Source: Labia minor
Taxonomy: Eukaryota > Arthropoda > Insecta > Dermaptera > Spongiphoridae
DNA length: 64,000 bases
NCBI GenBank assembly: GCA_963082975.1
Contig: OY720348.1
Location: 52,774,421-52,838,420, forward strand
Direction: 5' to 3'
Shown: positions 46,041-58,192 of the stretch, one piece after another
Numbering within the stretch: the first letter of the stretch is position 1
Layout of the letters: each line of letters opens with the position of its first letter
Notes under the pieces: generated by a model
What the model was told of the DNA's origin: nothing
The model's input: the letters and a program-made list of their open reading frames with translations, nothing else
Database searches by the model: none
Made by a program: the position numbers and the translations under genes

Positions 46041-46499
46041 AATTAAAAAAGAGGATAAATAAATTCTTATACATAAACAATTTATAGCATATATTGAACA
46101 ATAATTTAAAAGATATCTTGAAACTTATGGCTGTGGAATATATATTTAGAATTAAGAAATGGAGGGAATCTTCCTGTGAAAAAGCTGAAAAATGAAAACT
46201 TGAATATTTGAATGCCGACGTTTCGAGTATGCGTCAAACTCATCTTCAAGAAAATAAATTTCCAACATTTGTAAAATATTATAATATTCAAAGATAATTT
46301 GTGACACTTCGGTATACAAATATCAAATTTTTTAATTTTCTACCTGGCTGTTTCGGCCGAGAAGGTTCCCATTTCCTTATTTCTTAGTTGAACAATATTT
46401 TTTTGTATTGATTTTACTCCTTTAAAGTTATATAATTTTTATTTCATTGAAAATTTAATTTTGATATTTAGATTCTTTATACCATTGCATATTATCACC

Positions 46500-46915
46500 G
46501 ATAATAATCAACCGTGGCTCGGTACATTAAAAAATTTAAAGATTAAAATTATTATTTAAAATAAATTAACGACAAAATATATGAAACAATTGAAAAAAGT
46601 TTAAAAGAACATAAATTAAAAAAAAAAAATTGTCATCAAACGTACAGCCGTTAAACATACGTATTAATGCACTGAAAGACCGAAAAGTTTGGTCTGTGGA
46701 TATAACATATCTATTTCTTAATTTGATTACAAATTATTATTAAAATAAATATATTTAATTTTATTTTATTTATAATATTTTGTATTTAAGGAAGCGCTAT
46801 CTGACATAGTTGCTGATGTCATTTAAATTTACTATTTTAAATTAAGAAAAAACTAACAAAGATGATTTTTCCCGAGGCTGCAACCAATACAGATCGATTT
46901 TTCTAAATAAAAATT
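46500..46915 (-). repeat. Partial copy of Helentron-like family 2
   Basis: Inverted relative to 7144-7545, sharing GGCTCGGT, GTCTGTGGATATAACATAT-like and TTAAGAAAAAACTAACAAAGATG segments. Confidence 0.5.
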
Positions 46916-47638
46916 ATCCATTTTCATTATTTTTCTTCATGGTTAAACGAAAATAACTTTCTAACTACTAAACCAATTTCGATATTATGACACTCAATCA
47001 AATGCTTGAAGTGTCACCTTTCTAACGAGCATTTAGCAATGATACGATCTGTATTTCTAGAATAATTTGAATTTGTTTATGGGAAAAAAAAGTCCGGATA
47101 TATTATTAAATATTAAATCTATCAATAGAATATACAATATAATCATCATTCTGGGGATAAAACGAGCTTTGACTAATGAGAGCTGGATTTAGATTTATGT
47201 TTGTAGAGAATTTTTTTTTTTAAACTGTCATCCGATATTTCCAATGAATTTGCTCTTTGATATATCTCATTTTTCTCGAAACTCACGAATGCATACGCCA
47301 TACCAGAGGGTTCCATTAAATGAAGAGGAAAAATTCTTCAATTCAATTACATGTTACGTAACGTAAGATTTCTTTATTTTTATTTTATTTTATTTTATTT
47401 TTTTTTTTGTGTTTGTGTTCTGTTTATATTTCCATTTGAGTTTATCAAAATTCGTTGGTGGACCACATTTTATTTTATCAGACAGTTGGCGGACCCACAA
47501 AAAGGCGCCCTGGGGATTCCTGTAGCTTAATCTTCTTCTTTTTTTATTTGCTATTTTCTTTTATTTACTTATTTATTTATTTTTATTCGGCTGAATCAAA
47601 TCTAGGACAACAACATTAACAACACCACTCTTATATAT
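46916..47638. other. Interval without recognised genes
   Basis: Contains a poly-T/TTTTA run near 47370-47410 and a short GGTGGACCACATTTTATTTTA...GGCGGACCCACAAAAAGGCG patch resembling a decayed hAT end. Nothing firm. Confidence 0.3.
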
Positions 47639-47689
47639 ATATATTATAAATATCAAAATTAAATTTTTAATTAAGTAAATATTATATAG

Positions 47690-48010
47690 TAATCAAATAT
47701 ATTATAATTTTAATCGATTGTTTATATTATTAATTAATTAAACGATATTAAAATTAAGTTTTAATTCACGGAAGTTCGTTCCTCTCAGAACTCTTCATTT
47801 TTTCCATAAAACCTTAATTATTTGGCTAATAGTTCAATTAGAATAATAAATATATATAAAAAACAAGAGAAAAAAATATTTAATTAATATATTTATTTAG
47901 ATACAATATAAAAAGACCCGTTCTACTGATCAAAGAACACCTTGATCCCGCATAAGTGGCAAATGACTTGATAGGCTTTGCCCTTTCGTAGAATGTCTAA
48001 AATCAGATAT
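47690..48010 (+). repeat. Composite repeat ending in a SINE tail, empty-site paralog of 50520-51080
   Basis: Shares TTCACGGAAGTTC, GGCTAATAGTTCAATT and the SINE tail GACCCGTTCTACTGATCAAAG (47913-48000) with the inverted copy at 50520-51080. That copy carries an extra SINE absent here. Confidence 0.65.
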
Positions 48011-48539
48011 TCCTCATTTATATATATATATATATATATCAAAATTAAATTTTTAATGAAGCAAATATTATGTAGTAATCAAGTATATTATAATTGTAAA
48101 CGAGTAAAATCAATAAAAAAAGATTATTGTTAAATATATATATAAGATATTTAATATTAAGAATTTAATTGTTTTTTAGTAAAAAGAAAAGATTTTTTGA
48201 AACTAATAAAGTTATACTGATATCATTTATACTGACATCATTTTACCCCCTATCTAAATACTTCTATAAAGAAGAATGGGCATTTGGTCTGGTTTTTCCC
48301 TTCCACTAGATATAAAATATGAATATACTTTTAAAAACTATTAAATAATGAAAATTGCAATTTTATTTATTTTGCTTTAAATTAACCTAAAATTAATAAT
48401 ATTTATAGTTTATATTTTAGATAGTATGATTTTATATTTGACTTTATGAAATAGTTAAAAAAAAATTTAATAATTCATAATTTCAAACTTTTAATATTCT
48501 ATTTTCATATTTATATATTTAATTTATTCATTGAGTTAT

Positions 48540-48720
48540 TTTATTGAGGTTTGAGATAGTTAATGTATTTATATATCATTTCAATTCAAATAATTATATT
48601 ATCGATGTTTACTATAAAGTGAATTAATTAAATTCGGAAACTTTATCGCATTATATTATAATGAATCAAAGATTCATTAGCTTGTATAGGAAGATATGCG
48701 AATTGAAGTGTATGAATGAA
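48540..48720 (+). repeat. Dispersed repeat 'R' copy
   Basis: TTGAGGTTTGAGATAGTTAATG ... TTTACTATAAAGTGAATTAA ... AGGAAGATATGCGAATTGA, as at 54165-54362. Confidence 0.6.
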
Positions 48721-48799
48721 TATATATATATATGTTCCGAAACGTTTTAGCGTCTCTTGTTGTCAGTCAGTAGTACCAATCCTAACACAATTTATGATA

Positions 48800-49306
48800 C
48801 AAGGACAGGTCAATAAGTCCGTGACTTTTTCAATGAAACACAGGTTTTTTGATAAAAAATTATTTAATTTTTCAACGTAGTCTCCTTTAATCTATATACA
48901 CTTAACCCAACGTTTCTCAAAGTGTTTTATCCATTCCAAAAAATAAGATTTGACAAGAACATCTTTGGTGCCGATTCATTCCTAGAAATCCTGTATATTG
49001 ACTGCTGTTTAGTCTCTGGTGTGTTGTAGTGGATCCACGTTTCATCCACGGTTACGTAACGGTGCAAAAACTTGGTTTCAATATAGTTTTTTTCCGCAAA
49101 AAATAATGCTTAATGAACACACGAAACTTTTTCCATTTTCTTCTCAAATCTCGAGGTAGTCTGCTATTAATGGATGTCAAACAAAAACTAAAAGACCCAG
49201 CTGACTCAAATTTCGACAGGATAATTGCCTGCTGACAGGAGCAGTATTGCCATTTCATTTATGAATCGAGAAATTCAAAAAGTCACGGGCTTATTAACCT
49301 GTCCTA
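48800..49306 (-). mobile_element. Mariner family 1, deleted copy keeping the first catalytic region
   Basis: TIRs: CAAGGACAGGTCAATAAGTC and, inverted, CTAGGACAGGTTAATAAGCC. On the minus strand, FLHRYVTVDETWIHYNTPET then KQQSIY matches the mariner first-Asp region (VDETWIH). The C-terminal end has EKRWVKCI. Frameshifts and an internal deletion inactivate it. Confidence 0.8.
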
Positions 49307-50519
49307 GTATCAATAGTGGTATTGTTGTATATATTTCAATATATCTATCTATATCTTTCTCTTTGATTCTACGGAACTCAAAAGTTCTTGGCCGCAGCAA
49401 CCACGTTTCATAGATATTTCAATATTTCAATATTTATATATATTTTTATTTTTATATATATATTTATAGGATTTCAAAACATAATATCTTAGAAGCTCAA
49501 CAATTACACACATTTATTTAACCTAAAATAGTAATTTAAATTTAAATTTATACAGATTAAGATCTCAAATTTACTTTTCCAAAACTCTGTTGAACATTTT
49601 TTTATTAATATTTTATTTTCATATTGAACTAAATTCAAAAATAATATATACAAATTTAAAATGATTATTGATTATAAATGTTTAGTTTGTTGTTTTTTTT
49701 CACTTAAATCAATATTTTTATAAAAAAATTTTTAAATAGGTTATAATTAATAATTTATTTTATTGTTCAATTATAATAATTATTATAACATTTGTTGTCG
49801 ATATTATTTATTAATATATAATATATAGTATAATAAGAGAAATATTCATATCTTTATTGATTTCCATGAGGTATTTATTACATAGCATCATAAACCTGGA
49901 AGAAACTTGAGAAAACAAGAATGAACGATGGAAGGAAAATGCAAAAGGAAAGATAAACTCATAAATTTAACTAACTTAATAATATCGCCTTGAGTACATT
50001 ATGAAATTTGTCTGGTTCTATTTGATGTTTGAAACATAAATTATCTAATAAATGGAAGATGATTTAAATTAGAATGGGCGGAATTTTCTTTGTTTTTTAT
50101 TTGTATAAAATAAAATTCAATAAAGAATACATTAAAATTAAATTTTATTATTTTTTCTAAATATTTATTAAATTAAAATTCATTAAAATATAATTAAAAA
50201 AAAAATATTAAAATTGTATTAAAAAAAAAAATTGAATATATTGTAAGAGTAAAAAAGGAAAATAAAATTAACTAAATTTCGATACAGATTGTTTAGAGTC
50301 ATTAAAGAAAGATTAGAAAGCTAAGTAAATTTAATCCCTGTTGGTCAAAATACCCTCGCGTGAAAACTTCATGATAGATGAATGGATAGATGCCTTCTTA
50401 AAGGGCAAGGGAGCAATTTAATCGAAATCATGCCCATAGAACACACATTTGATTATAATATAACTAAACATTAATACAAAGTGATAAATATATATCTAAA
50501 AATATATATATATATATAT
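49307..50519. other. AT-rich interval without recognised genes
   Basis: A short repeat, AAAAGTTCTTGGCCGCAGCAACC (49378-49400), recurs at 58460-58482. The rest is unrecognised. Confidence 0.3.
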
Positions 50520-51080
50520 ATATATGTATATGAGAAATATCATTTTACGAAAGGACAAAGCCTTTTGTCCTTAGCCGCCTATGTGGGATAACGGTTTTCT
50601 TTGATCAGTAAAACGGATCTTTATATTGTATATAGATAAATTCTCTGACTTTTGTACGTCCTACGGAAAGACAACGCCTATCAAGTCGGTTATATCAATG
50701 AGGTGTCCTATGATCAGTAGAACGGGTCCTCTCAACCTTTAACTTGATTTTCTTGATCGGAGGCGCTACTTTTTATCAACTAGCTATTCCCCAATGTTGA
50801 TCCCGGAGGCTGGGTTGAGTCCGTCCCATAGACTCCAACTAGAGAAATTCCCTTGTCAGGCCCGGGACTTGAACCCGGGACCATGTGAATGTGAGACAAC
50901 GAGGCTAGCCTCTCACCCAATGGCGCCTGTATATAGATAAATATATTAATTAATTTTTTCTCTCTCTTTTTTATATATTTATTCCAATTGAACTATTAGC
51001 CGAATAGGTAAGGTCTTTTAGTAAAAATGAAGAGTTCTGAAGGGAGGGAACTTCCGTGAATTTTAATATCTTTTAATTAA
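50520..51080 (-). repeat. Composite repeat with SINE tail, interrupted by a SINE
   Basis: Inverted relative of 47690-48010. An older SINE tail lies at 50550-50626. The full SINE at 50642-50927 interrupts it. Confidence 0.65.
50642..50927 (-). mobile_element. tRNA-derived SINE, complete copy (286 bp)
   Basis: Minus strand: starts GGCGCCATTGGGTGAGAGG, B-box GGGTTCAAGTCCCGGG, body CAACCCAGCCTCCGGGATCAA, tail GACCCGTTCTACTGATCATA and GATAGGCGTTGTC, ending GTCAGAGAA without a long A tail. A perfect 15-bp duplication TGTATATAGATAAAT flanks it (50627-50641 and 50928-50942). Confidence 0.88.
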
Positions 51081-51710
51081 TTAATAATATAAAGAATCGT
51101 CAATTCCTATGCATCTGATTCGAATGCATTAAAAGGTCTTCTATTAAAATTTGAATTATTATTATTACAATGTAGGTACTTTGAAAAAACTCCGGGTTTA
51201 TAAAAAAAATACGATCAATGGAACTTAATTAGAATGATTATTTTATCAAATAAATCATTTTATTCGTTTGTAGAATTCCAATTGAAAAATTGTGAAATAC
51301 ATTCTCTCATACCATTTTTTAGTGTGAGAGAATGTATTTTAGCCAATTATTCAAAAAGATTTGATTTTTATTAATTAAATAAAGTAAGTTTATCAAGACA
51401 AAAATAAAATATTAATCACATTAAAGTGTTAATTTTTTTTTGAAAAAATATGATTGTCAATTGAATGGATTATTTTACATATATCTTTTATATAAATCCT
51501 TAACAGATCTATCACATGTCAATATTTAATCTATTTTTCATTAAAAAAAAATTATATGGAAGCTCCCATTAAATTAAATATTGAACAAAGTAAGTAATGT
51601 GAAACCACTATACTATTATACATGTCAATAGAAAATTTTATATTTTCAATTTATTTGAATGTTTTTTTAAAATTATTTTGATGTTTTTCAAGGTTTCGGA
51701 TTCTATAGAC

Positions 51711-52555
51711 CAGTGATTCTCAACCTTTTTACTTTCCCGCATACTTCGTATAAGGGAAGTATTGGAATCGTCAAAAATTTCGACTTCGAGATTTCGATAG
51801 ATCTTGACGTTTTAGACCTCCCTGAGTCGGAAAATACCATTTTTCGAATCATGTCTGTGTGTATGTATGTATGTATGTAATGTTTGTCAATGAGCGAATT
51901 TACTCAGAAACTAATCAAGCTAGGACTTCGAAATTTGGTACACCGATATTATTCACAGTTTGTAGATTTCTCTCAAAATTTCGTCAAAATCGGTTAACCG
52001 GAAGTGGTACTTTACCTACACTGGTTGCGTTTACCTTTCAAGTAAAGTACCAGTTTGCTTCGAGATATTTGCTTCCTATTTTGTATATAGATTTAAAAAT
52101 ATGAAAAAAATTCAGATACCAAATTTCATCATGATCTGACTACCGGAAGTGACATTTTACCTATACAAGTAGCGTTAGGTGTAAATTATAAATATATATA
52201 ATAGTGTTAAACCATTTTACTTTATAATTTAAATTAATTAGTTTGTTTATTTTTATTGTTGTTAAAACATAATAATAATAACCTAATTACCTATTTATAT
52301 GCGGGAAAGTCTAGGGGAGGACACTCCCGATTTTTTTTATTGCGGCATACTTTTAACGGTTTAGCGGCACACAAAGAAAAAGATAAGTGTAAAAGTTTAC
52401 CATAATGAAAAAAAGTGGCCCCAAAAACGTTTTACATTTTTTTTTAATTTAAGTCTCTTTATATTTGTAATAACACATTTTGATAATCTCGCAACACACT
52501 TTTGAAAATCTCGCGGCACACAAAAGTCCCGCGGCACAGTGGTTGTGAATCACTG
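51711..52555. mobile_element. hAT MITE split by a nested Helentron-like element
   Basis: Same family as 433-666 (ends CAGTGATTCTCAACC and inverted CAGTGATTCACAACC). Flanks CTATAGAC and TTATGGAC agree at 6 of 8. Interrupted in its terminal T run by 51731-52330. Confidence 0.78.
51731..52330 (+). mobile_element. Helentron-like family 1, divergent subfamily (copy G)
   Basis: 5' end ACTTTCCC...GGGAAGT folds as a hairpin with an inner ATAC-TTC-GTAT stem. TGTCTGTGTGTATG microsatellite. Near the 3' end ATGCGGGAAAGT is an inverted copy of the 5' end, then the hairpin GGGAG-GACA-CTCCC. Inserted inside the T run of the MITE, whose intact paralog at 433-666 shows the empty site. Confidence 0.75.
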
Positions 52556-52869
52556 TTATGGACGATTTATATTTATACTATAAATAAAAGGCAATTTTTA
52601 CAAATTAAATGAGATTTATAAATTAAATTTAAATTTCTTTTTATATATTTACATATTATTGTAAGAAATAGCTATTAAATCTTGATTGTATTATATACCA
52701 ACGGTGGCTCTTTTCAAAATCTTTTTGCGATCAGGCTCTTAAACATTTTCGATTTTTTTTCAATTTTTTAATATGGTTCAAAAAATAAAAAAAAAAAAAG
52801 GTAAAATTTTTTTCCGAATTGGCTGTTTCGATTTTTCAATATGGATCTAAGTATCAAAAAGTGTTATAT

Positions 52870-53005
52870 ACTATAAAAAACCTGTGACTTTTGTACATTA
52901 TATGTAAAGACATTGCCTATCAAGTCGGTTGCTAACCTAGCAGAGATGTTATATGATCCTCTCAAACTTTATCTAGATTTTCTTGATCAAGGATAGCTAC
53001 TTTTT
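52870..53005 (-). repeat. SINE 3' fragment
   Basis: Contains GACTTTTGTACATTATATG, GCCTATCAAGTCGGTTG and TTTTCTTGATCAAGGATAGC, matching the inverted SINE tail. Confidence 0.55.
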
Positions 53006-53271
53006 ATTTTAAATAGTTTCCAGTAGTTTCTAGTATGGTGTATCTCGTTCTCTGGTATATGAGAGCCAAGCGTCTTGTATTGTTATAACAAAAATCAAAT
53101 TTAATTTTTCTATTATATTAATTATCTCTCATTTTCGTATTTATTATCTTGTTAATTTATTTTTGAGATGTTCTAATAATAATCCATGATATTATTATTT
53201 ATAAATCAATATATAAATTAAATTAATATTTACAGATATTAAATTGTTAAAACTTTGGTGGTTGTTTTTAT

Positions 53272-53449
53272 TTATAAGAGAATTTTGTAAATAAAACCAC
53301 ATATTGATTTTGTAAATTTATTTAAAACACAAAAAATACACAACGATTTCTGCAGAAGGAGCAATCGAAACGTTATGTATATTTTGTATTTTTAATAAAT
53401 TTACAATAAAATATCAATATGTGGTTTTATTTACAAAATTCTCTTATAA
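53272..53449. repeat. Inverted-repeat hairpin element
   Basis: TTATAAGAGAATTTTGTAAA through AACCACATATTGAT is mirrored by ATCAATATGTGGTTTTATTT ending CTCTTATAA. The centre has GCAATCGAAACG. A related single arm occurs at 63608-63720. Confidence 0.7.
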
Positions 53450-53689
53450 TATTTACAGATTAACACGTTCCCGCCGGCTCCATAATTCTCTATTTCTCCA
53501 TGTGGCGGCGCTCTAACTTATTGTTTTTATTTATCTGGTGGCGTCAAATTTTCATGTTTTTTCCTACGTCCCGCATTTATTTATGTTTTAATCCTAATAA
53601 TATGAACATATATGGCATAAGTATAATAATACAAGAACAAATATATAATCCGAAAATATAGAATATATTTAAATATTCATGAAATGTTA

Positions 53690-53885
53690 TTTCTGGGTTA
53701 TTTTCACGTATTTTTATGAAATTTCAATTTCGACGTTTCGGTGACCATTTCGACGCCATTTTCAGGTAAATTTCAGTGAAGTGAATTTTGGGATCCTGGG
53801 TCTTAATATGCATATTCTCCTGAAAATCTCTCCAAAACGAGCACCGAAACGTCGAAATTAGATCCAGATTATGTTCACGTCGGTT
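53690..53885. repeat. Snapback repeat of the 'GACGTTTCGG' family, inside the piggyBac-type MITE
   Basis: TTATTTTCACGTATTTTTATG, TTCGACGTTTCGGTGACC on the left; GCACCGAAACGTCGAAAT on the right, with a short loop. Confidence 0.6.
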
Positions 53886-53921
53886 GATACAAAATCACCC
53901 ATGGCTCAAGCCGTGGCTCAA

Positions 53922-54030
53922 ATCGTGGCTCAAGCCGTCCGATGGGACCAACCACTCATGAGCCACCCGTGGTTCAAGCCGTCCGATGGAACCAACCACT
54001 CGTGAGCCACCCTTGGTTCAAGCCGGCGGG
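53922..54030 (+). repeat. GC-rich minisatellite, ~43-bp unit, 2.5 copies
   Basis: GGTTCAAGCCGTCCGATGG plus ACCAACCACTCGTGAGCCACC is repeated with few changes. It is preceded by three short GTGGCTCAA units. Confidence 0.75.
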
Positions 54031-54164
54031 AGCCTGTTAATATAATATCCAGGCATATAAACAGTTTTACATAAACATTATCAAAAAAAAAAATTTTTTA
54101 GTATCTTCCTTTTTTTTAATGCATTGAAATATGAAAAATGAATTGTCTTTTATTAATTGAGTTA

Positions 54165-54362
54165 TTTAATTGAGGTTTAAGTTAGTGAATGTATATATAA
54201 TTTCGATTCAAATGATTATATTATCTATGTTTACTATAACGTGAATTAATTAAATTCGGAAACTTCATCGCATTATATTATAATAGGTCAAAGATTCATT
54301 AGGTCGTATAGGAAGATATGAGAATTGAGGCGTATTCTCAAGCAATAGAATTAATTATATTA
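54165..54362 (+). repeat. Dispersed repeat 'R' copy
   Basis: As at 48540-48720, extending to GAGGCGTATTCTCAAGCAATAG. Confidence 0.6.
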
Positions 54363-55039
54363 TATATATATATATATATATATAATAAAATTTCACTTAA
54401 TATTTAATAAGCATCTTATGACATCCATAAAATTATAAGTTAATAATATCTAAGCTATATTATGTTAATACCTTTAGTTATTGGTTTCTGGGATATAATT
54501 TTAATAGTTAGGTATAATAATTTAATTATAGATTTGTTGTTAAAGGTATTTTGTATTAATTTATTGAGATAAATAGAAAGATAAACCAAATATAAATAAT
54601 TAGTTCCTCAATCTACAAATTTTAAATTGACAGAACCTTATGCCTTCTTTTACCTGTGTGCGCATTTATTTTTTCAATCAATGCTTTTTGATAATTATTT
54701 TATTAAACCGTATATCAGGAACTCAAAAATAACAATAAGAAATTTCTTACCGTAGTAGGTATTTAATATTTTAATTACTTAACCTTGTGTGACATCCAGG
54801 CGTAATTAAAATAATCGTTATACCTTACTAATTCATATTTTATTTTATATATATTATTATTATACATGTATTTCTTGTTCTTGGAAATATTTTTTATATT
54901 ACGCTATCCTAAAAATATCCATGCGCGAGCACAATCACACTGCCTAGAAGATTAATTAATATTTAGTTTATTATATTATAAATGTATCTTTTATTTGAAT
55001 TCCACGGTCTCTATGCATCTCCAAACATAGTTATGGTTA
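54363..55039. other. AT-rich interval without recognised features
   Basis: Begins with a (TA)n run at 54360-54382. No coding or repeat signal recognised. Confidence 0.3.
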
Positions 55040-55300
55040 TAAAATCGAGAAGGCTGCAATTCCCAGGGCACGTGGTTAGAATGGGAGAGGAAAAAATGGC
55101 GAAATATTTCTGAGGAGAACGATTGGGAATCGTCCACTTGGAAGATCAATGACCCGGTAGTGGACATTGTGGGAAGGAACGTGAGAGAGAGATTGGAGAA
55201 GGTATAGGTTGGATGGTTGTGGCTCAGGATAGGGACACTTGTAGAAATGTGATTGTGGCGGTCAAGAACTTTCTATTTATAGTTTGTATAACTTTAGAAT
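55040..55300 (+). mobile_element. 3' end fragment of LINE family 2
   Basis: The plus strand encodes RRLQFPGHVVRMGEEKMAKY and, after stops and frame changes, GNRPLGR. The nucleotide sequence GTGGCTCAGGATAGGGA matches the fragment at 28384-28570. Corresponds to the RT tail 'GHVxRM...GxRPxGR...AQDRD'. Confidence 0.6.
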
Positions 55301-55975
55301 AATCAGTTATCAGTGAAAATTTTGTTAAAAACTTTAAATCTTATGTGTGATCGGATAGATAGAATCACACACCTCATTCAATACAAAAGGGGGTGGATGA
55401 TCTTTTTTACCCCACTGTTATTTAAAGAGAGAAAATATGAAACACTAATTAAGTAAATTTTCAAATTTACTTAATCTTAATAATCATCTATACCTACTGG
55501 CATAGATTGGTATAGACTTAAGGTACCTTAATCAATTTTGTATCAATTTTGTTTAAATTTTCTTTTTTTATCTCGTATTAAATCATCTTTTGATAGCTCT
55601 TTACTTTTCTATTTTTATTAATTCTATTTAAACCCATTTATGAAAATATCAAAGCAATATTCCAAAAAACCTAATATATATGATATATCTATCATCTTGA
55701 TATTATCTTGATATTATACTATATTTCATATTTTATTTTCCAACAGTTTCTTTTAAAATTTTTATTTGTTTATTTTTTTTCTAAATTCCATTAAAATTGA
55801 TAACCATTCGTTTCTTATATTAGAAAATTCAAATATATAAATTTATTTTAAAATTTTTGCATGCTTATTAAAAATTTTTATGGAAATATTAGATGCAGAA
55901 TTAATACGATTAATAATTAATAATAGAGTATACTATTTAAATATTTCAAGTTTAAATTGGGTGGCTTGTATTGCA

Positions 55976-56112
55976 GGTTGCCTAAATGCCAGGGGCTCCT
56001 AGTCGACGGAACGCTCACTCAGTCAGTCAGTCAGTGGATTTCGTTGTGTGAGTGCGCAGGCCAACTCAAGCCAGGCGGGCGGCGATGACGCCCTTTCTCT
56101 CTCTACTATATC
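55976..56112 (+). promoter_or_regulatory. Possible host promoter / first exon
   Basis: A sharply GC-richer island in AT-rich DNA. It has overlapping initiator-like CACTCAGTCAGTCAGTCAGTG, a 5'-UTR-like stretch GCAGGCCAACTCAAGCCAGG, an ATG (ATGACGCCCTTTC) and a donor-like AACGTAAGTG near 56119. An AG before 55976 could alternatively make it an internal exon. No protein is recognised. Confidence 0.35.
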
Positions 56113-56615
56113 AAAAACGTAAGTGTATTTTCTATTGAAATTATCATAATTCACCAATATAAAGCGATCAATTAACATCACCTCTACCATCATTGTAATA
56201 AAGTCTCAAATGATTTACTGATTTTTTTAATAATTATTTTAATAGAAAAATATCATATTTGTTTTTTATTTCATATTCATATTATGAATTATATTTTATT
56301 TATTTATATATATATATATATTTAACGTGATATATCTGCACATTACTCAAAATTTAATTTAAAATTATTTACACATTTTATTAGAATTTGAAAATGTATA
56401 TATCTTCTTTTCTTCTAATTAATCTCTTTTCTATTTCATTTTTCTCATGTCATTTAATATAATAGGATATATTATATATCGTTCCCTATATATATTGGTA
56501 TATATATTTCTATTTATTATTATTATTCTATTTTTTAATATTTTCTATTCAATATGAGTTGATTTTTTTAATATATATTTGGATATTATTATTCATTTAA
56601 GTAAATATAATTTTT

Positions 56616-57257
56616 ACTATCTCGCCAGAGATAGTATTGCGATCACGAAAATTTTCGATGTTGAGATTTTGATGTTTTTATACGTTTTGAAGGTTCCTGA
56701 ATCATTTTCACTAAGGTTGAGAAAAATGTCTGTGTGTGTGTGTGTATGTGTGTATGTGTGTGTGTATGTGTGTATGTGTGTGTGTATGTATGTAGGCAAG
56801 ATTACGCAAAAACGGTTTGAGCTAGAATGATGAAATTTGGTACATGGACATTATTCAAAATTCATAGTTTTCTATCAACTTTTGAGAAATGTAGCTCAAC
56901 CGGAAGAGGGTCATTACCTACAACGTTTTGATTTTTTTTCCTCTAAAGTGACCGTAAAAATAAAGATATATGTTTGATAATTTTTCACATGATTAAACAT
57001 TGTATAAAACTGCTATATATAGAATTTCAGCTTGATTGATTCGCTGAAATTACCAGAATTAATTTTTTAACACTGCAAATCTCACGCGCCAACACGTGAC
57101 GTGGTGCCATCAACAAAAAGCCAAACATGCGCTGGTTTAATATTTATTATTTATTATTTATAATTTATAATTAATTAAATTTAATTTAGATATAATATAT
57201 TATGTTATTTAATCCAATTCAAATTGCGAGATAGTCGAGTGGAGACACTCCAGCTAA
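56616..57257 (+). mobile_element. Helentron-like family 1, copy F
   Basis: Complete: hairpin ACTATCTC-GCCA-GAGATAGT, extended TG microsatellite, GCGAGATAGT, hairpin GAGTG-GAGA-CACTC, CAGCTAA. Almost identical to copy C. Confidence 0.82.
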
Positions 57258-58192
57258 TTTTATTTTCAATTTGAAGTGACATTTATTCTAGAGACGCCCA
57301 AACGGCAGGGCTATATATATATATATAATTTATTTTCTTTTTTTCCTTTTATCTTGTAATTTACTATTTAATTTATCTAAAAAAATGATAAATTCTGATA
57401 AATATTTATTCTTTCAATATCAATTATTTTCTGAGAATTCTACATGATTATCAAAATCAAAAATCAATTGAAATTTAAATAGAAATCATTTTAACATTCT
57501 CTTTTAATTATAGATAATAGAAAAGGTTAGTTTTTAATACTTTCATTTATTAAACAAGAATTTTATTATGTGTCTTTGAAATATATCTAAATATTATTAT
57601 TTCATTAAAAGTTATAATAACGAAAAATTAATATGTGATACATTGATTAACAACAGTTTCAAAGTATTTTTAATCTGCATTAAAAAAAATACAACTGATT
57701 ATAAAGGCAGATATTTTATTAGAATTAATTAATTATAAATTTGGAAATAATTATAAAGCTCGGAAGCTTCTATTAGCTAAACAGCGTATAAATTATATAT
57801 TACTCGTATTCTATATTCTATTGTATATATCTCGAGACAAATCGCAATATATTTACTTGTTTTTTTTATTTTGATTTCAAGGAAGAGCTATTGAACTAAT
57901 ATATATATTTTCATGTTCTTTTTTTTATAATTACACACAAAAAAACATCTGATCAGTTAATTTATAAAATATTTCAGTTAAATAGAATTTCTATGCTGGA
58001 TTTAAATTTGAATATAAGAATTAGAAAAATTCGTAATTCTTAAATGTTATACCATTATTTTTTGCTAAATATACATTTATCTAATATTTTAAATGTTTTA
58101 TTTGTAATTTTTCAATTATCACTTATATTATCAGTATATTGAATTTCTATTTATATACAGACAATTATATATTATTTTTTTATTTAAATACT
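57258..58192. other. AT-rich interval without recognised features
   Basis: (TA)n at ~57312-57327. No gene recognised. Confidence 0.3.

Larger units (their letters stand above)
53464..54036. mobile_element. piggyBac-type MITE (573 bp) with TTAA duplication
   Basis: Both ends abut TTAA (53460-53463 and 54037-54040). TIRs CACGTTCCCGCCGGCT and, inverted, CAGGCTCCCGCCGGCT match at 13 of 16. A snapback repeat (53690-53885) and a GC-rich minisatellite lie inside. No transposase. Confidence 0.7.

Noticed and set aside
50840-50927. tRNA gene suggested by the B-box GGGTTCAAGTCCC
   Set aside because: It lies in a repeated SINE head with a long non-tRNA body and a 15-bp target duplication; no full cloverleaf.
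53464-54036. CRISPR-like array at 53922-54030
   Set aside because: Only 2.5 contiguous ~43-bp units without spacers, inside a eukaryotic MITE.
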